Below are positions 17,054-24,997 of a stretch of 64,000 nt of DNA, one piece after another. This DNA is from Gemmobacter caeni (GTDB lineage Bacteria > Pseudomonadota > Alphaproteobacteria > Rhodobacterales > Rhodobacteraceae). The notes below the pieces were generated by a model that was not told the DNA's origin, did no database searches, and saw only the letters and a list, made by a program, of their open reading frames with translations. The DNA lies in NCBI RefSeq assembly GCF_003054195.1, contig NZ_QBKP01000013.1, positions 1 to 64,000 of the forward strand, given 5' to 3'. Numbering within the stretch: position 1 is the first letter of the stretch; each line of letters starts with the position of its first letter. The position numbers and the translations under genes were made by a program.

Positions 17054-17218
17054 CCGCTACTCCTGAATCCCCTGCGGCAGCGCGCGCCGCCGGTCCGGGG
17101 TTCTCTCGGTCACGAGGCTCTGGAAGAACTCATCCCAGCCGAGGCCCGGATCTTCCTCCCGATGGGGCACCTTGTGCGCCCCGTGTGTCTTGCCCGAAGG
17201 CATATTGTCGGCAGGCAT
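17054..17218 (-). CDS. Very small protein, 54 aa, unknown
   Basis: The minus-strand frame from ATG 17218 has a strong ribosome site (GGAGGG about 7 bases upstream). It reads MPADNMPSGKTHGAHKVPHR and contains GLGWDEFFQSLVTERT before stopping at 17054-17056. The composition (acidic, no shadow of another gene) and the spacing from the next small gene suggest a real small gene. No family is recognised. Confidence 0.5.
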
Positions 17219-17284
17219 GTTTGGCCCTCCGTAACATCCCGGAGAGAACCCCCGAGAATATCGTCTGACGGCGTGGTGCGCGGC

Positions 17285-17503
17285 TCAGTCGCGCGCTTTC
17301 GCCTTGACCGGGGACGCGGCGGATGCCGCTCCAGTCCCTTCGCGCGCGATGCGGGCCGCGCGCAGCCGCGCCGTCAGCTCGGCGCGTGTATCTGCCTCGG
17401 TCTCGCGGATCAGCTTGACGGCGGCATCGGTGCGCTCCTGCGCCGTGGACGGCGGCTGAGCAATATCGCGGAAAAAACCGCGGGTCTTGTCCTTGCGGGG
17501 CAT
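17285..17503 (-). CDS. Small charged protein, 72 aa, unknown
   Basis: ATG 17503 follows an excellent AAGGAGG site; the longer frame upstream has none. The protein begins MPRKDKTRGFFRDIAQPPST and is largely one charged helix (ERTDAAVKLIRETEADTRAEL). It lies 56 bp downstream of cspA on the same strand and upstream of the 54 aa gene, so these may be one transcript. Function unknown. Confidence 0.6.
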   Translation of the reverse strand: MPRKDKTRGFFRDIAQPPSTAQERTDAAVKLIRETEADTRAELTARLRAARIAREGTGAASAASPVKAKARD

Positions 17504-17559
17504 GACGCCTCCTTGATCGTGTGATCCGGCCAAGGCGGCCGGACCCCGGATCGATCCGA

Positions 17560-17766
17560 TCAGGCGACTTTCAGATCGCGAGCGGATTCACGGCCGTCGC
17601 GGCCGGATTCGACCTCAAAGGTGACCGCTTGACCGTCATTCAGCTGCGCGATCCCCGCGCGCTCAAGGGCCGAGATATGGACAAAGATGTCCTTCCCGCC
17701 GCTTTTCGGTTCGATGAATCCGAAGCCTTTGGTGGCGTTAAACCATTTCACGGTGCCATTGGCCAT
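17560..17766 (-). CDS. cspA: Cold-shock domain protein
   Basis: The 68-residue protein is a complete cold-shock domain. It starts ANGTVKWFNATKGFGFIEP with RNP1 (KGFGFI) and RNP2 (IFVHIS). It binds single-stranded RNA and DNA and acts as an RNA chaperone. A predicted long A/T-rich leader lies upstream (17767-17900), the kind of 5' region that often regulates csp mRNAs, though no defined element was identified. Function by family is secure; the condition of expression is unknown. Confidence 0.9.
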   Translation of the reverse strand: MANGTVKWFNATKGFGFIEPKSGGKDIFVHISALERAGIAQLNDGQAVTFEVESGRDGRESARDLKVA

Positions 17767-17919
17767 CGTGAGATCTCCTTAAATGAATACCGCCCGCAAG
17801 ATGCGGCGGCTTGGCCCAGTCAATTCAAAAAGGCAGACTGAAGCCGAGAAAGGAGACAGGTGCAGTTGGGAACAACGTAGCTTGGCCTTCCTATACGGTT
17901 TGCCGGCCTTTTGCAAAGG

Positions 17920-17958
17920 AAAAGGCCCGCCTTCGGATCTTCGTACCGCTGGCGGGCC
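17920..17958 (-). terminator. Terminator after the transglutaminase-like gene
   Basis: Reading the minus strand, GGCCCGCC (17958-17951) pairs with GGCGGGCC (17931-17924), and a TTTTCC run follows (from 17923). It lies 23 bp past the stop of the gene at 17982-18803. Confidence 0.7.
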
Positions 17959-17981
17959 CTTGCCCCGATCGTTTGTGCGGC

Positions 17982-18803
17982 TCAGTCGATCTGATCGGTC
18001 CAGACCTCGAAGCCGGTCAGCACATTGGCCCCGAAGGAATGGATCAGCGGCACATCGGCGGCATCGCGGCCCCGGGCGACCAGCACACGGCCGATCCGCG
18101 GCATGTTGTTGCGCGGGTCGTAGACCCACCAACGATCCCCCAGCCAGACCTCCATCCAAGCCGCGAAATCGCCCGGCGCATAGGGCGGCTCCATGCCGAT
18201 ATCGCCCAGATAACCGGTGCAATAGCGCGCGGGGATGTTCATGCAACGGCAAAAGGCGATCGCGAGATGCGCATAGTCGCGGCACACGCCCTGCGCCTCG
18301 GCATAGGCCTGCGCGGCGCTGCGGGTCGCGCGGGCGGCGAGATAGTCGAAGCGGATATGGCGATGCACGAAATCGCAGATCGCCTGCACCCGGGCCGATC
18401 CGGGCGGGGTATGCTCAAAGAGCCGCCAGGCGATATCGGACAGAACATCCGTCTCGCAATAGCGGCTGCCCAGCAGAAAGACGAGCGCCTCGTCGGGCAG
18501 GGCCTCGACCGCCACCTGACCGCCCTCGGGCGGGCGCGCATCGGGCAGGCCGCTGTCGGCGATGATCGCCTCGGCACCGATACTGAACGCCCCAGCGGGC
18601 GCAACAAGGCGCGTGCACCAGTTACCGAATCCGTCGCGATAGGCGCTCAGCGGCACCGGCGGCACGCTGCGCAGATGATCGGGGAACTCCAGATCGCCCG
18701 CGCGCGAGAAATGCACGTTGAGCAAAGCGATCATGGGGGTTGGCTGCTGCAGGCTCAGATTGAACCGGCACCCGAGCTTGATCCGAATGTCAGAGGCGCT
18801 CAT
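17982..18803 (-). CDS. Transglutaminase-like superfamily protein with altered catalytic His
   Basis: The start ATG 18803 (MSASDIRIKLGCRF) follows AGAGAGG and an adjacent ATG at 18806 is an alternative. The N-terminal half is a beta-rich domain. The core has the nucleophile Cys174 in QGVCRDYAHLAIAFCR and the acidic residue in WWVYDPRN. The position where many relatives have DFHAW reads DFAAW here (residue 214 is Ala), so the usual catalytic His is missing. Either this subfamily uses another residue or the protein is non-catalytic. Relatives are cysteine proteases or amidases of unknown substrate. It ends at a terminator and stands alone. Confidence 0.75.
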   Translation of the reverse strand: MSASDIRIKLGCRFNLSLQQPTPMIALLNVHFSRAGDLEFPDHLRSVPPVPLSAYRDGFGNWCTRLVAPAGAFSIGAEAIIADSGLPDARPPEGGQVAVEALPDEALVFLLGSRYCETDVLSDIAWRLFEHTPPGSARVQAICDFVHRHIRFDYLAARATRSAAQAYAEAQGVCRDYAHLAIAFCRCMNIPARYCTGYLGDIGMEPPYAPGDFAAWMEVWLGDRWWVYDPRNNMPRIGRVLVARGRDAADVPLIHSFGANVLTGFEVWTDQID

Positions 18804-18854
18804 CATGGACCTCTCTGGGTTTGAACGGGACACCGGGTCTGGGCGGGTCGGCCC

Positions 18855-19031
18855 TCATTCCGATTTGCGATCGAAACGCGACCATGCCTTGCGCCGTTCG
18901 GCGCCCTCGGGCGCGTAAGAGGTGTCGAAGATCGACTTGCGCTCGGGCGGCGTCGGGGAATCGGGAATGTGCGAGGTGAGGGTCCGGGGGGCCTCGGCGG
19001 CTTTGGGCGCCTTGGTGTCAGGTCTCTTCAT
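18855..19031 (-). CDS. Small proline/charged protein, 58 aa, unknown
   Basis: The frame from ATG 19031 with AAGGAT upstream reads MKRPDTKAPKAAEAPRTLTS and ends AWSRFDRKSE. The central PPERKSIFDTSYAPEGAERR is a compositional type common in small Rhodobacterales proteins. It is upstream of, and on the same strand as, the transglutaminase-like gene (52 bp apart), so it may be the first gene of that transcript. Confidence 0.5.
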   Translation of the reverse strand: MKRPDTKAPKAAEAPRTLTSHIPDSPTPPERKSIFDTSYAPEGAERRKAWSRFDRKSE

Positions 19032-19861
19032 GGGTCAGCATCCTTTCAGGCAACACGGTCTTTGGGGTCTGATGCCGCGTCGCAAGGAACACAGGGCGCC
19101 GTCGCGATCAGGCCTTCGGACTGCAGGTCTGGAAGATCGGAGGGCACGGATCACTGCCCGGTTCCCCGATCGGCGCCACGGCGCCCGCAGAGGTCGTCGT
19201 CCGACCCCGGGATGAACACTGCAGATCCTCATGATATGGGCCGATCTCGGCCCAATTGCGAGCCCTGTTTCCGGCGAACCGTCGCGAAACCGTCGCCGGG
19301 CGACAGAAAACCGCCTTCGGATGGTTCGGACGGCCCAAGCTGTCGGAATATTATCTTTCCGCAGCAACGGGTTGACGGATATGCGGCGCGGGAGTGCTTT
19401 ATTTTCTCGCAATCCAGTCTGCGAGCCCCTATCTAGGTCAGGCATTTCTTCTTCTCGGACCCTGTTCCTTCTGGCTCAGCGACGACCATGAGCCGTGCTC
19501 TGCCCCTGCATCCTGCGGGCGGCACTTCAGAAAGGGACACACGATGACCGATACCGGCCACGTAAAACAGCTCGACCAGACCAGAGACCTTGGGCGCGCC
19601 GCGCCGGCGGCCTGGGGACACGATGGGCGCGCCCATACCGGGGAATGCCGTCAGGCCGAACCTGCCCGCGGGCACGGCTCGGATGGCGCCGCGCGACCTC
19701 GCGAATGACCAAACTGGCAGGCTTTCCGGTGCGCGACCCGCGCGGCCAGAGCCGAGGCCCAGACATCAACCTGGCGCGAACGGCCCTTTGGCCGGGGCGC
19801 CCTCGGCGAGCGGAACCGGCCCGGCCGGGTACCCTCGCGTTTTCCAAGAAAGACCAATACT
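19032..19861. other. 830-bp stretch with at most one small gene
   Basis: Apart from a possible small frame at 19544-19708, this region has no gene I can support. Frames on both strands are Arg/Pro-rich and lack ribosome sites. It would hold the promoter for the minus-strand genes ending at 17982 and, at its right end, the leader of the DUF982 gene. Confidence 0.4.
19544..19708 (+). CDS. Possible small protein, 54 aa
   Basis: ATG 19544 has GAAAGGG at a suitable distance, and the frame starts MTDTGHVKQLDQTRDLGRAA. The second half is Gly/Ala/Arg-rich and less convincing. It may be a genuine short protein or the 5' end of a decayed gene. Confidence 0.3.
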   Translation: MTDTGHVKQLDQTRDLGRAAPAAWGHDGRAHTGECRQAEPARGHGSDGAARPRE

Positions 19862-20131
19862 TTGATCGAAATCTACTGGGGTGTACCCATGTCTCTTGTC
19901 ATCTCGCCCGAGGGCGACGTGAAGAAATTCAGCACGATCGAACAGGCGCAATACTGGCTGCGCAAGAAATGGCCCGTTGCCGACGCGGCGCGCCTACATG
20001 CGCTTGGCCGGCTTGAGGCCGCGATGGACTGTCTGGGCTCGGTCGGCGAGGCGCGCCACGCCTTCCTCGGCGCGGCCCGCAGCGCGGGCTTCGTGCCGCA
20101 ACACTCCCCCGACCTGCCCCGCGCCGCCTGA
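19862..20131 (+). CDS. DUF982 family protein
   Basis: The TTG start at 19862 keeps the family's usual opening (IYWGVPMSLVIS); an ATG at 19889 is the alternative. The body STIEQAQYWLRKKWPVADAA and the later AFLGAARSAGF match DUF982, a short helical family abundant in Rhizobiales and Rhodobacterales with unknown function. The next gene, plsC, starts 46 bp downstream. Confidence 0.7.
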   Translation: MIEIYWGVPMSLVISPEGDVKKFSTIEQAQYWLRKKWPVADAARLHALGRLEAAMDCLGSVGEARHAFLGAARSAGFVPQHSPDLPRAA

Positions 20132-20176
20132 GCGCGCCCCGACCACAGGCTTGCACCACCGCGCACGAGGCCAAGG

Positions 20177-20890
20177 ATGCTGAGCGTCCGATCCAGACTT
20201 TTCGACGTGTTTTTCGGGCTTTGGACCTTGCTGCAAAGCCTCTTCATCCCGGCCTTGGCCGTGCTGCACCGCCCGGGCCTGACCCGCGCCGCGATCCGCT
20301 TCTGGACCCGCGGCGTGCTGGGCCTGTCGCACCGCATCCTCGGGCTGCGCCTGCGCGAAGAGGGCGTCGAGAACAAGCATCTCGATGCCCCCTGCATCTA
20401 TGTCTGCAACCACCAGTCCACCTGGGAAACCCTCGCGTTCAACCAGCTGGTGCCCGATGTCTGCATAATCGCCAAGCAGGAGCTGCGCAAGATCCCGGTC
20501 TTCGGCTGGTTCCTGCGCCATGCGCCGATGATCCTAGTCGACCGCAGCGGCGGCGGCCGGGCAATGGCGGCGATGATTTCCGAGGCGCGGCAGGAGGTGG
20601 CGCGCGGCCGCTCGATCCTGATCTTCCCCGAAGGCACCCGCATCGGCGTGCATGAGCAACGCAAGTTCCAGCCCGGGCTGATTGCGCTCTATCGCAAGCT
20701 CGATCTGCCGGTGGTTCCGGTAGTGCACAATGCCGGCTGCTTCTGGGGCAAAGGCGCAAAGCGGGGCGGCACGATCGTCGCCTCTTATTTCCCACCGATC
20801 CCGCCCGGCCTGCCCCCCGCCGAGGTGATGGCGCAGGTCGAGCAGCTTCTGAACACCGAAAAGAGCCGCCTCGTCGCGGCCATGTCCTGA
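20177..20890 (+). CDS. plsC: 1-acyl-sn-glycerol-3-phosphate acyltransferase (PlsC family)
   Basis: The 237-residue protein transfers an acyl group to lysophosphatidate to make phosphatidate at the inner membrane. It has an N-terminal hydrophobic segment (FFGLWTLLQSLFIPALAVL). Block I is CNHQSTWE (His79 with Glu84 in place of the usual Asp of HX4D), block II is KQELRKIPVFGWF, block III is FPEGTR (150-155), and block IV is VPVVHNAGCFW. The HX4E variant keeps an acidic residue and is expected to be active. It is unusual as cargo among mobile-element genes and may be chromosomal DNA flanking or captured by the element. Confidence 0.85.
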   Translation: MLSVRSRLFDVFFGLWTLLQSLFIPALAVLHRPGLTRAAIRFWTRGVLGLSHRILGLRLREEGVENKHLDAPCIYVCNHQSTWETLAFNQLVPDVCIIAKQELRKIPVFGWFLRHAPMILVDRSGGGRAMAAMISEARQEVARGRSILIFPEGTRIGVHEQRKFQPGLIALYRKLDLPVVPVVHNAGCFWGKGAKRGGTIVASYFPPIPPGLPPAEVMAQVEQLLNTEKSRLVAAMS

Positions 20891-21096
20891 GACAGTTTCG
20901 TTGCCTTGTGCCCAAGCGGCCCTGAAGACATGCGACCGTCCGCTTTCCAGCCTGGATGGGCGGCCAGATGATCCGAGCTGACCGACAGCTTCCCGCCCTC
21001 TGTGTCAATTTGTGTTACATAATCTTCGCTACGCGACATGGACCGGCGGCTAAACCGGACAGGCCCATCCGCCCTGACGGTCACGGTAAATGTTGG

Positions 21097-21429
21097 TCAC
21101 CTGCCGAAAGATTTCCGAGTCTTGCCTTCCGTCATCCAGTCCCGACCACCGAAGGCAACAAGTGCAACAAAGAGGCGGTCCTGGGCGAGATCCGCACGGA
21201 ACACGACGGTAAGTCGGTGACCCCGCCCGCCATGGCGGACGAGCCATCCATCGAGTGGTGGCGCCAATCGAACACCGGACAGCGGATTGGCTGAGATGTC
21301 GGCGATAAGCTCGTCGACCTCATCAAGGCGTCGTCCGGCAGCGTCGAAGTCCCCACCGGTGACCTCGACGATGTGATCAACCAACGCGGCGAGGTCTTGG
21401 TCAACTAACGGATGTCGAACGAGGTGCAT
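21097..21429 (-). CDS. ParE/RelE-superfamily toxin
   Basis: The 110-residue protein (MHLVRHPLVDQDLAALVDHI) has the ParE/RelE pattern: an N-terminal helical pair, DEVDELIADISANPLSGVRL, and a C-terminal strand region RLTVVFRADLAQDRLFVALV. Its ATG overlaps the antitoxin's TGA by one base (TGATG), typical of a coupled pair. Members inhibit gyrase or cleave mRNA; the sequence alone does not decide which. It is probably a stability module for the plasmid or ICE. Confidence 0.75.
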   Translation of the reverse strand: MHLVRHPLVDQDLAALVDHIVEVTGGDFDAAGRRLDEVDELIADISANPLSGVRLAPPLDGWLVRHGGRGHRLTVVFRADLAQDRLFVALVAFGGRDWMTEGKTRKSFGR

Positions 21430-21722
21430 CAGGCGGCGGTGCCACCGCCGGACTCGGCGAGCCGTGCCAGTTGGGCACGCGCACCAGATGTGATGGATTC
21501 GCCCGTTCGGACGGGTTCCCATGCATCAAGGGGGAGGGCGAGACGCCTCTGGACTTCGGCTTCGAAGATAAGGCGCTCCCTCTCCCGCGCCGCGCGCGCA
21601 CGCGCCATTTCGCCAGAGACCGCAGCGCTGATGTTTGGATATTCCCCGCTCTCGACGAGCTCGCGAGCGAAGTTGAAAGCAGCATCTGTGAAGCTGACAC
21701 TCTGCTTGTGAACGCTCATCAT
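21429..21722 (-). CDS. ParD-like ribbon-helix-helix antitoxin
   Basis: The 97-residue protein begins MMSVHKQSVSFTDAAFNFAR. Its N-terminal ribbon-helix-helix (SVSFTDAAFNFARELVESGEY) would bind the operon's promoter, and its charged C-terminal tail (EMARARAARERERLIFEAEV) would wrap the toxin. It precedes the toxin and overlaps it by one base. The first or second ATG may be used. Confidence 0.75.
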   Translation of the reverse strand: MMSVHKQSVSFTDAAFNFARELVESGEYPNISAAVSGEMARARAARERERLIFEAEVQRRLALPLDAWEPVRTGESITSGARAQLARLAESGGGTAA

Positions 21723-21844
21723 CTTCTCCGCCGGTGGTCCATTGGAGCACCATAAACTTTCCCCAAGTTCCTTTCAACGATCGCATGCGGCTGACTTTGC
21801 GCAGGCCATCCACGAGCGGCGGGCGGAAAGCCTGTAACTTAGGG

Positions 21845-22084
21845 CTACATTTGCCGGGTAGGCAGATACCCACGCCGCTCCTTCTGGCGAAGCGTTCGGA
21901 CTGCAGCCTTCTCCGCCTCTGCGGCAGACAGGCAAGTTTCGACACTTGTCCGACCGCGCGTCCCGATCCTGCCCCAGGTCCGAAGAACGGAGACCTCGCC
22001 GAACAGTGTCGGTGCGACTTCAATGCAATAGAACCGGGCCATGTTGGCCTTGGGATCGGTGCGGTGCAGATGTGCTAATGCCAT
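21845..22084 (-). CDS. WGR-domain protein
   Basis: ATG 22084 follows GAGGAG; the longer frame runs through a palindrome and is less likely. The 79-residue protein is essentially one WGR domain: ARFYCIEVAPTLFGEVSVLR, then TWGRIGTRGRT. WGR domains bind nucleic acid or mediate DNA-damage protein contacts (as in PARP). Stand-alone WGR proteins are frequent on alphaproteobacterial plasmids. Function beyond nucleic-acid binding is not known. Confidence 0.75.
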   Translation of the reverse strand: MALAHLHRTDPKANMARFYCIEVAPTLFGEVSVLRTWGRIGTRGRTSVETCLSAAEAEKAAVRTLRQKERRGYLPTRQM

Positions 22085-22137
22085 TGCTATCCTCCTCGGC
22101 TCAGAATCTGCTCCGGTGCGTAGGAAGTCCAATGGCA

Positions 22138-22171
22138 TTTCTGAATCGGATAGTACGATCCGATTCAGAAA
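22138..22171. promoter_or_regulatory. Perfect 14-bp-arm inverted repeat upstream of the WGR gene
   Basis: TTTCTGAATCGGAT (22138-22151) and its exact complement ATCCGATTCAGAAA (22158-22171) flank a 6-base centre. It lies 53 bp upstream of the WGR start codon and about 70 bp downstream of the previous gene on that strand. No T-run follows on either strand, so an operator or recombination/binding site is more likely than a terminator. Confidence 0.6.
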
Positions 22172-22240
22172 CTTGATGGATGGCAACCTTCGGGTCGCCC
22201 TTGGCTATGAGCGCGGCCGCCTACCGGCGGCCTGCCTTGA

Positions 22241-22477
22241 TCAGGAGGCTTCAAACTGCTGAAGGTGGGTCACTGCCACGACGGCGAGCTTTCTCGGGCG
22301 GCGTTTGTTGGCAGTGTACCAGACCGTCTTGCGCTCGCCCGTGTGGCTGAACTCATAGGTGACGCCGAGGATCGTCTCACGGTGATCCGGGTCAACCATC
22401 CATTCCACAGGCCGACCAACATCAAGTTCGGCTGTCGGCGTGACGTAGTGGAGGGCATTCGATTTCTGATCAGTCAT
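22241..22477 (-). CDS. Small conserved protein, 78 aa, third gene of the virC-like operon
   Basis: The protein starts MTDQKSNALHYVTPTAELDV and contains WMVDPDHRETILGVTYEFSH and WYTANKRRPRKLA. It is a single small, probably beta-rich domain with a basic end. Its ATG overlaps the stop of the 236 aa gene by 4 bp (ATGA), so it is co-translated with the two genes above. No family is recognised. Confidence 0.65.
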   Translation of the reverse strand: MTDQKSNALHYVTPTAELDVGRPVEWMVDPDHRETILGVTYEFSHTGERKTVWYTANKRRPRKLAVVAVTHLQQFEAS

Positions 22478-23184
22478 TTCTCTTCTCCCTCGGGTGTCGT
22501 GTGCAGCGGCGCTTTGTCCAGGGCCAAGTCGAACGCCTCCTGGAACCGTGCGCGGAAGGCCGGGCCCATGACCCGCGCCAATCCTAAGATTCCAAGCGGG
22601 TCGTGCCGGGCGGCCAAGTCGGCTGCAAAAGGCGGTCGCAGGGTCAATGTCACGCTGGTCGGATGCTTGCCCCGCGCGCCGCGAGGCTCACTGACTTCGG
22701 GCATGCCATCGCGCTCCCAATCGTCAAAGAGCTGGTCACGCAGGCCCTGGGCCACGCGACGGATCAGGAACTGGACCGAGCACCGCGCCACTGCGGCCCA
22801 GGCTTCTGCCAGACAGGCTTGCCGGGCAGTGAGCGACACCGCGACATAGACGACCTGACCTCGGGCCGTTGCGGAAGGGGCAGGCACCGCATGGCGTTGC
22901 GCCAAGTGCGGTGGTGTCTGCGGTTCACCCTCCTCTTTCCGGGCTTCTTCTTGGCCGTAGATGGGCAATCCGCCATCATCGTGTTGAGGAATGACATGTG
23001 TGGAGGCTGCCCCGGTCAGAGGTTCTTCAGGCTTCACCCCCGACATGACATTGACCGAAGACAGCGGCGCCATGCTTGGCCTGTGGGCCTCTGCCGGTGG
23101 CGCGACCATCCCACCAAACCCAAGCTTTGCCGAAAAACCTGCGTCCTGCCGGATGATCCGCATCTGATCCTTACGCGGTGCCAT
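22474..23184 (-). CDS. VirC2-position protein, 236 aa, unknown
   Basis: The protein begins MAPRKDQMRIIRQDAGFSAK. It has a low-complexity middle and a helical C-terminal domain (VAVSLTARQACLAEAWAAVA, then RGKHPTSVTLTLRPPFAADL). It overlaps the VirC1-like gene by one base and the 78 aa gene by 4 bp. Its position next to a VirC1-like ATPase matches VirC2, an oriT-proximal DNA-binding protein in Agrobacterium. I see no clear ribbon-helix-helix, so the assignment is by position only. Confidence 0.55.
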   Translation of the reverse strand: MAPRKDQMRIIRQDAGFSAKLGFGGMVAPPAEAHRPSMAPLSSVNVMSGVKPEEPLTGAASTHVIPQHDDGGLPIYGQEEARKEEGEPQTPPHLAQRHAVPAPSATARGQVVYVAVSLTARQACLAEAWAAVARCSVQFLIRRVAQGLRDQLFDDWERDGMPEVSEPRGARGKHPTSVTLTLRPPFAADLAARHDPLGILGLARVMGPAFRARFQEAFDLALDKAPLHTTPEGEEK

Positions 23185-23909
23185 TATGCGACCTCCGCCG
23201 GTGCCGCGATCAACTGATCAATCTCGTCGAGAAGTTCACCGGCTTCCTTCACGGCAGTCTGAAGATGCGCCGCCAGCCCGCGGTTTGGCGTTTTGTCCGC
23301 GATCGGGCCGAGGAGCCCTTCCTTGTCCATCCGGACATAGGCGCTGCGACTGGACAACCAGGCTTCGCACGCGGGCAACGACCGGAAGAGTTCATCCGCC
23401 ACCGCGCGCTCGGCTTCAGAGAGCCGGACCTGCACCCGGCTGAACACAACGGAGAAGCCGGCAAGCTCATCCGGATTGTCGACCCGGCCCCGGAGCTTCA
23501 GATACCAGCTGGCCGTCTCAAGGGTCTCGCTGAGATCACCGCGTGACAGCATCATCGGGCAGATGATCCGGTGGGCGGCAACGGCAAGCACGTCTTGCGC
23601 CTCAGACCCGCCGCCGAAGGTGTCGATCAGGATCAGATGCTCCTGGTCCGGCTGTTCATAGATCTGGTCAATCGCCTCGACGACCCGGTGCGCGTCAAGT
23701 GTGTGGATCACCTCGACCAGCGGCGACCAGTTTCCGGCTGCTTGCCCCGCCTGCATCCACTTGAGGCAAGACTTCGAGGCATCCGTGTCGAAGATCGTGA
23801 CCGTCTCGCCGCGACTTGCTGCGGCAGAGGCGAGGGCGCGGCAGAGCGTGCTTTTGCCCGATCCGCCCTTCCTGTTCATCACCAGCACAACCCGTATTCC
23901 GTAACCCAT
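23184..23909 (-). CDS. VirC1/ParA-like ATPase
   Basis: ATG 23909 (MGYGIRVVLVMNRKG) follows GAGGAAG; upstream frame is non-coding repeat DNA. The 241-residue protein has a deviant Walker A (RKGGSGKST), Walker A' in TIFDTDASKS, and Walker B in LILIDTFGGGS, so it is a ParA/MinD-type ATPase. No parB-like partner with a centromere follows. Its divergent placement from mobC and the relaxase resembles VirC1, which recruits the relaxosome to the pole and boosts transfer. A plasmid-partition role cannot be excluded. Confidence 0.75.
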   Translation of the reverse strand: MGYGIRVVLVMNRKGGSGKSTLCRALASAAASRGETVTIFDTDASKSCLKWMQAGQAAGNWSPLVEVIHTLDAHRVVEAIDQIYEQPDQEHLILIDTFGGGSEAQDVLAVAAHRIICPMMLSRGDLSETLETASWYLKLRGRVDNPDELAGFSVVFSRVQVRLSEAERAVADELFRSLPACEAWLSSRSAYVRMDKEGLLGPIADKTPNRGLAAHLQTAVKEAGELLDEIDQLIAAPAEVA

Positions 23910-23926
23910 ACCATCTTCCTCACTTC

Positions 23927-24135
23927 GCGTATCGCCGATCCCATTTGTCTGAATGCAGATCGCCAAAATCATTTATCTTAAATCACATCTCTTTAATCTG
24001 AAGCCGGACTGCGTATATCAGAAACCATCTCGCGCAAACCCTATTGCGCAAGGCGTATTTCTTTAATCATTTGTCTGATTACTGGATGCGTATATCTTTT
24101 ATCTGATCGCGCAATGCGTGTATCATAAGGCGTAG
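23927..24135. promoter_or_regulatory. AT-rich repeat array, candidate oriT/partition region
   Basis: The stretch between the divergent virC1-like and mobC genes is far more AT-rich than its surroundings. It holds several copies of two short motifs. GCGTATATC-like motifs start at 24011, 24053, 24088 and 24116, with weaker ones at 23927 and 24130. TTTRTCTGA-like motifs start at 23944, 23972, 24070 and 24097. GCGCAA occurs repeatedly near them. Spacing is irregular, so these are not classical iterons. The nick site is not identified but is likely between here and 24475. Confidence 0.5.
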
Positions 24136-24475
24136 CCCTGATCACACGTCGCTGATGCCATAACACGCATCCTAAACATCCTTTCTTCGAACCCGCAACA
24201 CTGAACGGTTGGGTCCTCACATCAATAAAAACAGGGCGTTACCACCACTTCTTCCCGGGAAATGCCCTCCTGCCAAGGGCTTGGAGGGGCACCTTCTCCG
24301 GTTGCGCCTTGTGCATTCAGCGAACAGCGAAGTGCACTCGGTGTCAGGTGAGTTACCCAAGGGGAGCACAACCTGCAAGGGGTCATATCGCGCATAGATT
24401 GTGCTTGATCAAGGGGCGAAAGAAGGGGATAGAGAAGGTGGCAGGAAATGCGATGTGTCTACAAATATTCGGTGG

Positions 24476-24997
24476 ATGAGGTCTGTGGTAAAATATGACG
24501 CGCATGGAAAAGACCGAAATTCGGCTGGGGTGGCGAGGAATGCCGCTGATCCGGTGCCCCGGAAATCCGCCGGGCGCGGGCGCCCCCGGTCGGCGGATCG
24601 GGGACAGGTCGTCAGCTGCCGTCTGCCGGCTGAAGAGCTGCGGGCCTTCGATGCGCTTTGCGTGCAGCTTGGCGCGAAATCCCGCTCGGACGGGGTGCGG
24701 TCGGTCGTGCGGATGGCCTCGGGCTTCCTCGAATTCAGCCGGGAGGACAGCGCGCGTCTGGAGGAGATCCGCTACGAGCTGGCGAAGATCGGCACCAACG
24801 TGAACCAGATCGCGCTGGCGGCGAACCGGGGCCGGGCGCCGATGGTGCGGGCGCAATGGGCATCGGTCGAAGAATTGCGCCGGTCACTGCCGATGGTGGC
24901 GAAGGCGCTGAGCCAGATCATCGCGGAACGTCGGCGGCAGGGCGTGGCGCTGTTCCTGAAGTTTGCCGAAGGTCAGGCAGGCGCGCGCCGTGGTTAA
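24476..24997 (+). CDS. mobC: MobC-like relaxosome accessory protein
   Basis: The start is uncertain: ATG 24476, or GTG at 24401 or 24452. The protein has a basic N-terminus (RKSAGRGRPRSADRGQ) and a ribbon-helix-helix-like segment (VVSCRLPAEELRAFDALCVQ). The MobC signature follows, EIRYELAKIGTNVNQIALAA. MobC proteins bind oriT, help melt it and position the relaxase. The gene overlaps the relaxase by 8 bp and reads away from the AT-rich repeat region. Confidence 0.75.
   Translation: MRSVVKYDAHGKDRNSAGVARNAADPVPRKSAGRGRPRSADRGQVVSCRLPAEELRAFDALCVQLGAKSRSDGVRSVVRMASGFLEFSREDSARLEEIRYELAKIGTNVNQIALAANRGRAPMVRAQWASVEELRRSLPMVAKALSQIIAERRRQGVALFLKFAEGQAGARRG

Noticed and set aside
22474-23184. Firm assignment as VirC2
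   Set aside because: Only the position next to a VirC1-like ATPase supports it. No ribbon-helix-helix or VirC2 motif was identified.
23927-24135. Possible CRISPR array or classical iterons
   Set aside because: The repeats are short, divergent and irregularly spaced, with no constant spacer length and no cas genes; treated as a repeat-rich oriT/partition candidate instead.
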